From assembly GCA_964481075.1 (NCBI GenBank), contig CAYZSD010000047.1, forward strand, positions 1 to 22,205: a stretch of 22,205 nt of DNA, written 5' to 3'. The position numbers and the translations under genes were made by a program. Origin of the DNA: MWFE01 sp964481075 (lineage in GTDB: Bacteria; Bacteroidota; Bacteroidia; Bacteroidales; Tenuifilaceae). This document shows, piece after piece, positions 7,039 through 14,234 of the stretch (its first letter is position 1; the number at the start of each line of letters is the position of its first letter). The notes below the pieces were generated by a model. It saw nothing but the letters and a program-made list of their open reading frames with translations. It ran no database searches and was not told the origin of the DNA.

Positions 7039-8958
7039 CTAAACTACACGACTTATCATCTTGGGTTTGAAACTTTTTTTAACAGTGTTGTAAATACCTT
7101 CAGTATCAATACCACATTCCCGATAAAGTTCAGCCTGAGTTCCATGTTCAATAAAACGATCCGGGATTCCCAAACGAATAACCTTTGTGTTGAAGTTATT
7201 GTCGTTAAGCCATTCAAGAATAGCAGAGCCGAAGCCTCCATGTAAACACCCATCCTCAAGAGTGATTATAACATCGTATCGTATGGCAATCCGCTTAAGG
7301 GTATCAACATCAAGTGGTTTCACAAATCGCATGTCATAGTGGGCAACACTAATCCCTTCCTGTGCGAGTTTTTCGCTTGCTTTAACAGCAAAATCGCCAA
7401 TGGGACCGAGTGACAGTATCGCTAGATCGCTTCCTTCTCTTATTAAGCGTGATTTTCCAACCTCAAGCTTGGAGAAAGGTTTTCTCCAGTCAATCATGGA
7501 GCCATTCCCACGAGGATAGCGGATACTCCAAGGTCCCATGTTTGGAAGTTGTGATGTGAACATCATGTTTCTAAGCTCCTCCTCGTTCATTGGAGAGCAA
7601 ATGGTGAGGTTTGGTATCGAGCGCATGTATGAAATATCAAAAACACCATGATGGGTGGCCCCATCATCACCCACAAGTCCTGCCCTGTCAAGACAGAAAA
7701 CTACCTGAAGATTTTGTAAAGCAACATCGTGAATTACTTGATCGTAGGCTCGCTGCATGAAGGATGAGTAGATGTTGCAGAATGGAACTATCCCTTCTGC
7801 TGCTAAACCAGCAGCAAAAGTTACTGCATGCTGCTCAGCGATACCTACATCGAAGGTACGGTTAGGCATCTTCTCCATCATAATATTCAACGAGCAACCG
7901 GTAGGCATCGCAGGGGTTATGCCAACAATTTTTGGGTTTTGTTCGGCAAGTTCAACTAAGGTGTGCCCAAAAACATCCTGATAACGAGGTGGGGCAGGTT
8001 TTCCTGTATTAACAACAATACGTTCTCCCGTAGTTTTATCGAAAAGACCCGGTGCATGCCAAGCTGTTTGATCCTTCTCGGCAGGGAAAAAGCCCTTGCC
8101 TTTAATGGTTAAGCAATGAAGAAGCTTTGGGCCTGGGATGTCCTTCAGATCGTTCAAAATCTGTGTGAGGTAAACCACATCGTGTCCATCTACTGAGCCA
8201 AAATACCTAAAACCTAACGACTCAAACAGATTACTCTGTTTTAGAACAGCCGATTTAATGGCGTTTTCTACCTTCTGCACTACCGTTCTTGCCCCAGGAC
8301 CAATACTTTCAAACCTCCCAAGCAAGTTCCAGATGTCATTCTTTAACTTGTTGTAAGTCTTCGAGGTTGTTATATCTAGTAGGTACTCCTTTAGCGCCCC
8401 AACGTTAGGATCGATGGCAATGTTGTTGTCGTTGAGAATTACCAGTAGGTTTGTTTTCTGTATCCCCCCATTATTAAGCCCTTCGAAGGCCAGACCACCG
8501 GTCATTGATCCATCGCCTATTACGGCAACTGTTTGACGAACCTCTCCTTTAAGCCCTGAAGCTACGGCCATACCTAATGCAGCCGATATTGACGTTGAAC
8601 TATGACCAGTACCAAAGGAATCGTAGATGCTTTCACTTCGTTTTGGGAAACCACTAATTCCACCATACTTCCTGTTAGTATGAAAAACATCTCGCCGCCC
8701 TGTCAGTATCTTATGCCCATAAGCTTGATGACCAACATCCCAAATAATCCGATCATTGGGTGTGTTGAAAACATAGTGAAGGGCCACCGTTAGCTCAACA
8801 ACCCCTAAACTTGCACCAAAATGACCCGGATTGTTTGAAACAACATCAATAATATACTGCCTTAGCTCATGGCTAACATCCACAAGCTGCTCCACGCTAA
8901 GTTTCTTTAATTCATCAGGATAATCAATGGCTTTAAGTAGCGATTCACCCGTTCTCAT
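7039..8958 (-). CDS. dxs: 1-deoxy-D-xylulose-5-phosphate synthase
   Basis: DXS condenses pyruvate and glyceraldehyde 3-phosphate with thiamine diphosphate to start the MEP isoprenoid pathway. The 639-residue length is standard. From the N-terminus one sees GHFGASLG (with H46), VGHQAYGHK (H77, H81), and the ThDP motif GDGSMTGG followed by LNDN. The pyrimidine-binding domain follows with GIAEQHAVTFAAGLA and DRAGLVGDDGATHHG, then the C-terminal transketolase domain. The start is ATG at 8958, with a -7 promoter element 15 bases upstream. The polyprenyl diphosphate synthase at 18130 uses downstream products of the same pathway but is in a separate unit. Confidence 0.97.
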   Translation of the reverse strand: MRTGESLLKAIDYPDELKKLSVEQLVDVSHELRQYIIDVVSNNPGHFGASLGVVELTVALHYVFNTPNDRIIWDVGHQAYGHKILTGRRDVFHTNRKYGGISGFPKRSESIYDSFGTGHSSTSISAALGMAVASGLKGEVRQTVAVIGDGSMTGGLAFEGLNNGGIQKTNLLVILNDNNIAIDPNVGALKEYLLDITTSKTYNKLKNDIWNLLGRFESIGPGARTVVQKVENAIKSAVLKQSNLFESLGFRYFGSVDGHDVVYLTQILNDLKDIPGPKLLHCLTIKGKGFFPAEKDQTAWHAPGLFDKTTGERIVVNTGKPAPPRYQDVFGHTLVELAEQNPKIVGITPAMPTGCSLNIMMEKMPNRTFDVGIAEQHAVTFAAGLAAEGIVPFCNIYSSFMQRAYDQVIHDVALQNLQVVFCLDRAGLVGDDGATHHGVFDISYMRSIPNLTICSPMNEEELRNMMFTSQLPNMGPWSIRYPRGNGSMIDWRKPFSKLEVGKSRLIREGSDLAILSLGPIGDFAVKASEKLAQEGISVAHYDMRFVKPLDVDTLKRIAIRYDVIITLEDGCLHGGFGSAILEWLNDNNFNTKVIRLGIPDRFIEHGTQAELYRECGIDTEGIYNTVKKSFKPKMISRVV

Positions 8959-8973
8959 TCACAAACATTTTTG

Positions 8974-8981
8974 CAAAGGTA
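8974..8981 (-). promoter_or_regulatory. -7 promoter element for dxs
   Basis: On the minus strand this reads TACCTTTG, an exact TAnnTTTG match, 15 bases before the dxs ATG. No convincing -33 TTG is seen at the expected spacing. Confidence 0.5.
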
Positions 8982-9053
8982 AAACAATTATACTTATTCT
9001 TTGTTCTGAAACAATTAAACAACCTACTCAATGGATTATCATAAATATATAAT

Positions 9054-9073
9054 ATACGAAAAATATTTCGTAT
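9054..9073. promoter_or_regulatory. Perfect 8-bp inverted repeat between dxs and the OmpA gene
   Basis: ATACGAAA (9054-9061) and TTTCGTAT (9066-9073) are perfect complements around AATA. The site lies in the divergent gap, about 70 bases upstream of the dxs -7 element and 35 bases upstream of the OmpA-gene -33 element. That position suits a shared operator. A hairpin without function is also possible. Confidence 0.45.
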
Positions 9074-9108
9074 TGTTTTATTTCCTCGAAAGGTTTATTA
9101 ATGTTTAG

Positions 9109-9138
9109 TTTGATTAATTTCTATTATGATTATATTTG
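9109..9138 (+). promoter_or_regulatory. Bacteroidota-type promoter for the OmpA-like lipoprotein
   Basis: TTTG (9109-9112) and TATATTTG (9131-9138) match the -33 and -7 consensus with an 18-base spacer. The predicted transcription start is near 9145, about 45 bases before the ATG at 9191. This is the best complete promoter in the window. Confidence 0.75.
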
Positions 9139-9190
9139 TCATGGAATTCGAAAAGGAAGTATATTAACAAAATGTTAAAAAACCACGAAC

Positions 9191-10243
9191 ATGACAAAAT
9201 ATCATAGTCTTATTCCTTTGACAATCACCGCAGTATTATTTATTGGGGCTTGCGTTCCTGCAAAAGAATTTCAAACTTTGCAGGACAAGAACCTTAAATG
9301 TGCTGAGGAACGGGAAAGGGTTTCCACCGAAAATGAGTCGTTGGTTGTTAAAACCCGTGAACTAAACCAGAAGGTAGAGGTGTTAAATCGTGAGGTACAA
9401 CAACTCGTTGCAGACAGCGCAAAGCGATCCATTGAGGTTGCGCAATTAAAAGATGAAAACCAACGAATAAACAACAGATATAACGAACTTCAGGAGTTAC
9501 AAAAGAATTTTGCCAGTGGAAGTCAGCAGGAAGCCCGAAGGGTACTTGCCCAACTTCAAATTACACAGGAAGAACTTCAAATAAAAGAGGATGCACTTAA
9601 AGAGCTTGAAAGAAAACTTAACCAGAGGCGAAAAAGTTTGGAGGAGTTGCAATCAAATCTCGAAGGAATGCAGTCAAATCTTGAGCAGCTTAAGGTTGAG
9701 TTAGATGAAAGGAACCTAAAACTCACCGAACTGGAGCAGATATTAGCACGAAAGGATTCGGCAGTGCTAGAGCTCAGAAGGAAAGTTGCCGATGCCCTTT
9801 TCCGATTCGAAGGGAAAGGCCTAAGCGTAAAGCTACAGAATGGAAAGGTTTATGTTTCTCTTGACGAGAAACTAATGTTTAAATCTGGTAGCCACGAGGT
9901 GGATGCAAATGGTGTTGCAGCCCTAAAACAGCTTATTCCAGTTCTTGAGCAGAACCCCGATATAAACATCATGGTTGAGGGACATACCGACGACGTCCCT
10001 TTCCCTAAGCGTGGAGAACTTCAAGACAACTGGGATCTTAGCGTAAAAAGAGCGACCTCTATCGTAAGAATTCTGCTGCAGGGAACCTCTATTGCCCCCC
10101 AAAGGATTACAGCATCTGGCAGGAGCGAATACCTCCCTGTTAATCCAGCGAAAACCACAGAAGCACGTCAGAGAAATAGACGAACCGAGATAATCCTTAC
10201 CCCAAAGCTCGATGAACTCTTCGAAATACTAGAGGATAATTAG
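9191..10243 (+). CDS. OmpA-family lipoprotein with long coiled coil
   Basis: The 350-residue protein has a lipoprotein signal peptide ending in the lipobox IGAC (Cys21). A long charged alpha-helical coiled coil (about residues 28-205, rich in E, L, Q, K and R heptads) follows. The C-terminal OmpA-like peptidoglycan-binding domain occupies about 215-345. That domain carries EGHTDD, NWDLSVKRA (with the Asp and Arg that bind diaminopimelate in the family) and RNRRTEI. The protein probably anchors an envelope membrane to peptidoglycan across the periplasm; the coiled coil would set the distance. A strong promoter lies directly upstream. A radical SAM gene follows nine bases after its stop, so the two are likely one operon. 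Confidence 0.9.
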   Translation: MTKYHSLIPLTITAVLFIGACVPAKEFQTLQDKNLKCAEERERVSTENESLVVKTRELNQKVEVLNREVQQLVADSAKRSIEVAQLKDENQRINNRYNELQELQKNFASGSQQEARRVLAQLQITQEELQIKEDALKELERKLNQRRKSLEELQSNLEGMQSNLEQLKVELDERNLKLTELEQILARKDSAVLELRRKVADALFRFEGKGLSVKLQNGKVYVSLDEKLMFKSGSHEVDANGVAALKQLIPVLEQNPDINIMVEGHTDDVPFPKRGELQDNWDLSVKRATSIVRILLQGTSIAPQRITASGRSEYLPVNPAKTTEARQRNRRTEIILTPKLDELFEILEDN

Positions 10244-10252
10244 CCTTTTGAT

Positions 10253-11290
10253 TTGAAAGGGAGTAGTTTGAAGGAATTAAAGCTCTATCTGGTTCATTTG
10301 AATTTACGCAGGGCATATAATTTAGCCCTATGTATTTTAGGCTACATCCTCTCTAGGTTAATGCGCTTACCAATTGCCTTAGGCCTTCCATGCAGCATAT
10401 CGGTAGAACCAACCACTCGATGCAATCTAAAATGCCCTGAATGCCCCACAGGTTCAGGTTTGCTAAGAAGAAGGGTGGGGGACATGAACTACAATCGATA
10501 CGTTGAACTAATCGATCAAGTGCAGAGCCATGCTATCACCATCCTCCTTCACTTTCAGGGTGAACCAATACTCAACCCTGAAGTTTTTGGGATGATAGGT
10601 TATGCCACTAGGAAAAAACTAGTTACCGAGATGGCCACAAACGCACAGCTTATTGATAGAAAGGTTGCAAGCCTCTTAGTTGAAAATGGGTTAAAAAAGA
10701 TTGTTGTTTCAATAGATTCTTCTAAAGAAGAAAAATATGGTATATACAGAAAAGGAGGGAGTCTTCAAAAGGTTATCGAAGCATTAAACTTTATTCATGA
10801 AGAAAAGATTAAGCAACGTACTGATTACCCTATTGTTATTGTTGAACTTCTTGCCCTTTCTGAAAACATTACGGAGGTTGACGATTTTGTATCTTTCTGT
10901 AAAAACCATCATGCTGACATTACAAGAATAAAAACACTTCACCTAGAAAGTATTAATCAGCCATCGGTTTCTATTCCAACATCATCAAAGTATAATAGGT
11001 ATAAAATGTCTGATGACGGAAAACTAACTTTAAAAGGAAACCCAAACAGCGCATGCTCTTCCCCTTGGTTTAAAATGTCGGTTACCCACGATGGCTGGTT
11101 GGTTCCTTGTTGCTTCGATAAATCGGCAACTTACATAATGGGGAACATGAACCACTTGTCAATAAAACAAGCGTGGTTCTCGAAACATTTCAACCTTTTC
11201 CGTTTGAGACTCTTAAGAAACCGCAAGGATATGCCAGTTTGCTTTCAATGCCCACAAGGTCGGGTAAAGTTGGATTACAGGATATACTAA
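10253..11290 (+). CDS. Radical SAM protein with SPASM-type C-terminal cluster domain
   Basis: The 345-residue protein holds the radical SAM iron-sulfur motif C57-x3-C61-x2-C64 (CNLKCPEC) and the SAM-contact turn QGEP (102-105). The C-terminal half has further cysteines at 268, 286, 287, 330 and 333 (CSSPW, VPCCF, CFQC), the layout of a SPASM/Twitch auxiliary cluster domain. Such proteins modify peptides, sugars or cofactors; the substrate here cannot be told, and no short precursor peptide gene is visible beside it. The start is uncertain: there is no ATG before codon 37. A TTG at 10253 is used, and a TTG at 10268 preceded by AAAGGGAG is an equal candidate. The N-terminal 40 residues are hydrophobic and basic. 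Its stop lies 6 bases from the stop of the convergent next gene. Confidence 0.85.
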   Translation: MKGSSLKELKLYLVHLNLRRAYNLALCILGYILSRLMRLPIALGLPCSISVEPTTRCNLKCPECPTGSGLLRRRVGDMNYNRYVELIDQVQSHAITILLHFQGEPILNPEVFGMIGYATRKKLVTEMATNAQLIDRKVASLLVENGLKKIVVSIDSSKEEKYGIYRKGGSLQKVIEALNFIHEEKIKQRTDYPIVIVELLALSENITEVDDFVSFCKNHHADITRIKTLHLESINQPSVSIPTSSKYNRYKMSDDGKLTLKGNPNSACSSPWFKMSVTHDGWLVPCCFDKSATYIMGNMNHLSIKQAWFSKHFNLFRLRLLRNRKDMPVCFQCPQGRVKLDYRIY

Positions 11291-11296
11291 CCCTTC

Positions 11297-12403
11297 CTAC
11301 TCTTCAAAATACTTGTGGTACTCAGCTAGCCCATAGGTATTGCAAAGCCCACGAAATTCTTTCAGAAGGGCTTCGTTGAAGGGCACCCCTTTGTCTTTTC
11401 TGTTAAGCCAAATGTAGTACTCTTTCTCTCCAGCGGTGTAAATTCTTTCTTCACCAGGCATTTTCTTTGAGTTTCTTAGTTCTCTAAGAATATTACCAGT
11501 AGTTTTCTTAAAGTCAGAAGGGTCAACAAAAGCATTGATGTCAATAGCAATAAAGAAATGGCCAAGTGGGTATGGTATCTTTTTCCCATTCTCGAAACCA
11601 AGAAGCATTTTTAGGTACGAACCCTGCTGGAGGGCTGCCGAAAGTATCTCAACAACAGTGGCATAACCATATCCTTTGTATCCAGCAGTTTCTTCTCCAA
11701 TGCCTCCAAGGGGAGTAAATGCAGCCCTACCTGCAATAAGGTCTTCAAGCACCTCCTTCGAATTCGTTTTGCTCTCACCATTCTCGTCAATAACCCATCC
11801 TTTTGGCATATCTTTGCCCTCACGGGCATATAGTTCAACCTTTCCCCTTTGTGTTACAGAAGTAGCACAGTCGAGAAGAAAGGGGAAGGGCTCGTCAGTT
11901 GGAATGCCAAAGGTTAATGGATTTGTACCCAGCATGTTTTCAACGCCAAAGGTGGGGGCAATCGATGGTCTTGCATTTGTTCCTGTAATTCCTATCATAT
12001 TCTCTCGAGTTGCCATAAGCGGGTAGTAACCAGCAAAACCATAATGCGTTGAGTTGCGCACAGCTACCATCCCCATGCCATACTTCTTTGCCTTCTCAAT
12101 GGTAAGTTTCATAGCGTTGTAAGAGATAACGTGCCCCATGCCGTTGTGCCCATCAATTACAGCAGTGGTTGGACTTTCTCTAACAATCTCGTAGTTTGTT
12201 ATTGGGTTTAGAATGCCATCGTTTATCCTATCAAGGTAGATGGGCTTAAGTCGGTTAACGCCATGGGAATCAAAGCCTAACTTATCCGCCTGAACAAGTA
12301 CATCACCAACTATCCTAGCGTCATTTTCGGGGATGCCTGCTTTTACCATAACATCCACCATGAATTTCTCAATAACTTGGAAAGGAACAAATTTTTGGTT
12401 CAT
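11297..12403 (-). CDS. Ldh-family NAD(P)-dependent oxidoreductase (malate/L-lactate dehydrogenase type 2)
   Basis: The 368-residue protein belongs to the Ldh_2 family, unrelated in fold to the classical LDH/MDH enzymes; members oxidise malate, L-lactate, ureidoglycolate, L-sulfolactate and similar 2-hydroxyacids. Visible family features are DSHGVNRL (residues 45-52), the catalytic-histidine segment NSTHYGFAGYY (H120), GTNPLTFGIP, and the central LGGIGEETAGYKGYG. Length and order are normal. Start ATG 12403. A -7 type element (TACTTTTG on the minus strand) lies about 26 bases upstream. The substrate cannot be assigned from sequence alone. It stands alone in transcription, divergent from the LapA-like gene. 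Confidence 0.88.
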   Translation of the reverse strand: MNQKFVPFQVIEKFMVDVMVKAGIPENDARIVGDVLVQADKLGFDSHGVNRLKPIYLDRINDGILNPITNYEIVRESPTTAVIDGHNGMGHVISYNAMKLTIEKAKKYGMGMVAVRNSTHYGFAGYYPLMATRENMIGITGTNARPSIAPTFGVENMLGTNPLTFGIPTDEPFPFLLDCATSVTQRGKVELYAREGKDMPKGWVIDENGESKTNSKEVLEDLIAGRAAFTPLGGIGEETAGYKGYGYATVVEILSAALQQGSYLKMLLGFENGKKIPYPLGHFFIAIDINAFVDPSDFKKTTGNILRELRNSKKMPGEERIYTAGEKEYYIWLNRKDKGVPFNEALLKEFRGLCNTYGLAEYHKYFEE

Positions 12404-12429
12404 ATATGCAAGTGTTTATAAAGTTGAAG

Positions 12430-12437
12430 CAAAAGTA
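12430..12437 (-). promoter_or_regulatory. Possible -7 promoter element for the Ldh-family gene
   Basis: On the minus strand this reads TACTTTTG, matching TAnnTTTG, 26 bases before the ATG. A TTG (complement of 12454-12456) lies 16 bases upstream, slightly short of the usual spacer. Confidence 0.4.
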
Positions 12438-12542
12438 AATATTCAAATCTTAACAACCTTGTAATGCGATTAATTTTTCTTTTGTATTTTTATTCCCTGA
12501 AGAATTCGATAAATATGTACATTTAACCCCAAAGACCAAACT

Positions 12543-12779
12543 ATGAAAAGGTATAACATTTCATCTGGGCAAATAATAAACATGATACTGGTAACAATCT
12601 TGCTGGTTTTTGTTGCTCAGAATTTGGATAACGTTAGGGTAAGGTTCTTGTTTTTTGGATTTGATTTGCCTTTTGTAATTCTAATAGCGATAGTGTTTTT
12701 TGTTGGCTTCTTTACCGCAAAGGCATTCAAAAAATCAGAGGATGATAATCAGAAGGAGAGAGGTTCAGAGAAGGAGTAA
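12543..12779 (+). CDS. LapA/DUF1049-like small membrane protein
   Basis: A 78-residue protein with two membrane helices (about residues 12-27 and 42-60). Between them is the typical short polar turn with VAQNLDNVRVRFLFFGFDLP. This N-Q-N/V-x-V-x-F pattern and the size fit the LapA domain (DUF1049), the family of E. coli YciS/LapA, which works in control of lipopolysaccharide assembly. The C-terminal tail after the second helix is short, highly charged and probably cytoplasmic. No LapB-like partner is visible beside it, so the role here is inference. Start ATG 12543. Its stop is 15 bases from the stop of the convergent helicase gene. Confidence 0.8.
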   Translation: MKRYNISSGQIINMILVTILLVFVAQNLDNVRVRFLFFGFDLPFVILIAIVFFVGFFTAKAFKKSEDDNQKERGSEKE

Positions 12780-12794
12780 TCAATTCACCAGATC

Positions 12795-13913
12795 TTAGGA
12801 TACCCTATATACTTTACTACCTAAAAAATCTTCAATTCTTTTAAAAAGTCCTTTCTCTTTTCCGTTGATAAATGTTATTGCTACCCCATCTGAGGACGCT
12901 CTGGCTGTTCTTCCAATGCGATGGACATAGTCTTCGGGATCGTTTGGTACATCAAAGTTTACAATAAGGTCAATGTCCTCAATGTCAATACCCCTTGAAA
13001 TGATATCGGTGGCAGCAAGTAGTTGGAAGCGTCGGTTTCTGAACTCTCGCATCACCTCCTCCCTTTCTTTCTGCTGAAGGTCCGAATGAATCGATCGAAC
13101 ACTAAGCCCTTCATTTCTAATAGCATTTTCAATGCTTTTTACCTTGCTTTTTGTGGAGGCGAAAATAATTACACTTTTCACATAATCCTTTCCCTTTAGA
13201 ATTTTACAGAGAAGGTCAACCTTACGGTTCTCGTCAACCTCATAAGCTGCTTGAAGAACATTGTCGGCCGGTCTCGATATTGCAATGCTAACCTCAACAG
13301 GATTGTTTAGGGCTTTTTTTGCCAATTTCCTAATATTTTCGGGCATGGTAGCCGAGAAAAGCATGGTTTGGCGCTTTGGAGGTAGCAAGTTTATAATCTC
13401 CATGATATCTTCATAGAATCCCATATCGAGCATCCTATCGGCTTCATCAAGAACAAGATGTTCAACCTTACCCAACGAAACGTAACCCATTCGTATATGC
13501 TGTATCAATCGCCCAGGTGTGGCAATGATCATGTCAACACCATTTTGAATTGCTATTCTCTGCTTGTCCCAAGTATTACTGTCGTTACCACCATAAACAG
13601 CAATAGAACTCACGGGTGCAAAGTACCCAAAACCCTCAAGTTGCTGGTCAATTTGAATGGCTAGCTCTCTGGTAGGGACAATTACAAGGGTGTTGATGTA
13701 ATTTAACTTCGCTGGTAGCTTCGAAAGCTCATTAATAATTGGAAGGAGGAAAGCTGCAGTTTTTCCTGTACCTGTTTGCGCACAGGCAATTATATCCCTT
13801 CCTCTCATAATATGAGGAATTGCTTGCCCCTGAACAGGAGTAGGTGTTTCAAATCCAATGGCACGTATGCCATCCATTACGGCTTCAATAAAGCCAAAGT
13901 CTTCGAATTTCAA
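12795..13913 (-). CDS. DEAD-box ATP-dependent RNA helicase, RhlE-like
   Basis: The protein unwinds RNA duplexes using ATP and likely acts in ribosome assembly or RNA decay. Counted from a TTG start at 13913 (372 residues, MKFEDFGF...), it has the Q motif (Q28), Walker A AQTGTGKT (45-52), PTRELA (80-85), TPGR (132-135), the DEAD box (156-159), SAT, RGIDI and HRIGRTAR. It lacks the long basic C-terminal tail of many RhlE proteins. The open frame continues 12 codons upstream to another TTG at 13949, but a -7 element (13927-13934) lies inside that extension. RhlE proteins usually begin with M-x-F-x-x-F, so the TTG at 13913 is the better start. Confidence 0.93.
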   Translation of the reverse strand: MKFEDFGFIEAVMDGIRAIGFETPTPVQGQAIPHIMRGRDIIACAQTGTGKTAAFLLPIINELSKLPAKLNYINTLVIVPTRELAIQIDQQLEGFGYFAPVSSIAVYGGNDSNTWDKQRIAIQNGVDMIIATPGRLIQHIRMGYVSLGKVEHLVLDEADRMLDMGFYEDIMEIINLLPPKRQTMLFSATMPENIRKLAKKALNNPVEVSIAISRPADNVLQAAYEVDENRKVDLLCKILKGKDYVKSVIIFASTKSKVKSIENAIRNEGLSVRSIHSDLQQKEREEVMREFRNRRFQLLAATDIISRGIDIEDIDLIVNFDVPNDPEDYVHRIGRTARASSDGVAITFINGKEKGLFKRIEDFLGSKVYRVS

Positions 13914-13926
13914 GGTGTTTTTTTTG

Positions 13927-13934
13927 CAAAGATA
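13927..13934 (-). promoter_or_regulatory. -7 promoter element of the RNA helicase gene; decides the start
   Basis: On the minus strand this is TATCTTTG, exact to TAnnTTTG and followed by CAAAA. It ends 13 bases before the TTG at 13913. A start at 13949 would be upstream of the transcript, so this element argues for the shorter protein. The -33 element is not clear. Confidence 0.55.
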
Positions 13935-14127
13935 ATCCAAATAAACCAACTTTTAAACAGAGCTTTAGTTCTCAATTCTTACAATCAATGAAGCGTCGAT
14001 TCATAAATATGATTTCAACATCTGCAACTGTGAAAAAAAACTTTAGTATATTAGCAAAATATTAGGTGTTAAAATATGCTCCCGCTTCGAACCCCGAGAA
14101 CTTGGGTTGAGATGTTTTATGGAATTG

Positions 14128-14154
14128 ATTATTAGTTTTATCTTCACTAATAAT
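14128..14154. promoter_or_regulatory. Perfect 9-bp inverted repeat upstream of the HAD-GH65 fusion
   Basis: ATTATTAGT (14128-14136) and ACTAATAAT (14146-14154) are perfect complements separated by 9 bases. The site is about 80 bases before the ATG at 14235, in the 321-base divergent gap between the helicase and the fusion gene. An operator for a dimeric regulator is the simplest reading. There is no T-tract, so it is not a good terminator. A weaker AACCC/GGGTT pair lies at 14090-14108. The rest of the gap shows no gene. Confidence 0.45.
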
Positions 14155-14234
14155 GGTCCTTTGTTTATTTTTCACCTTTTGGCTGTTATTAAAGTGGGTT
14201 TGTTTAATTGTGTTTATTGAATTGGTAACAAATA

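Noticed and set aside
14086..14108. CTTCGAACCCC near AACCC/GGGTT, resembling a tRNA T-arm
   Set aside because: No acceptor, D or anticodon arms can be folded around it, and the stem is only 5 bp.
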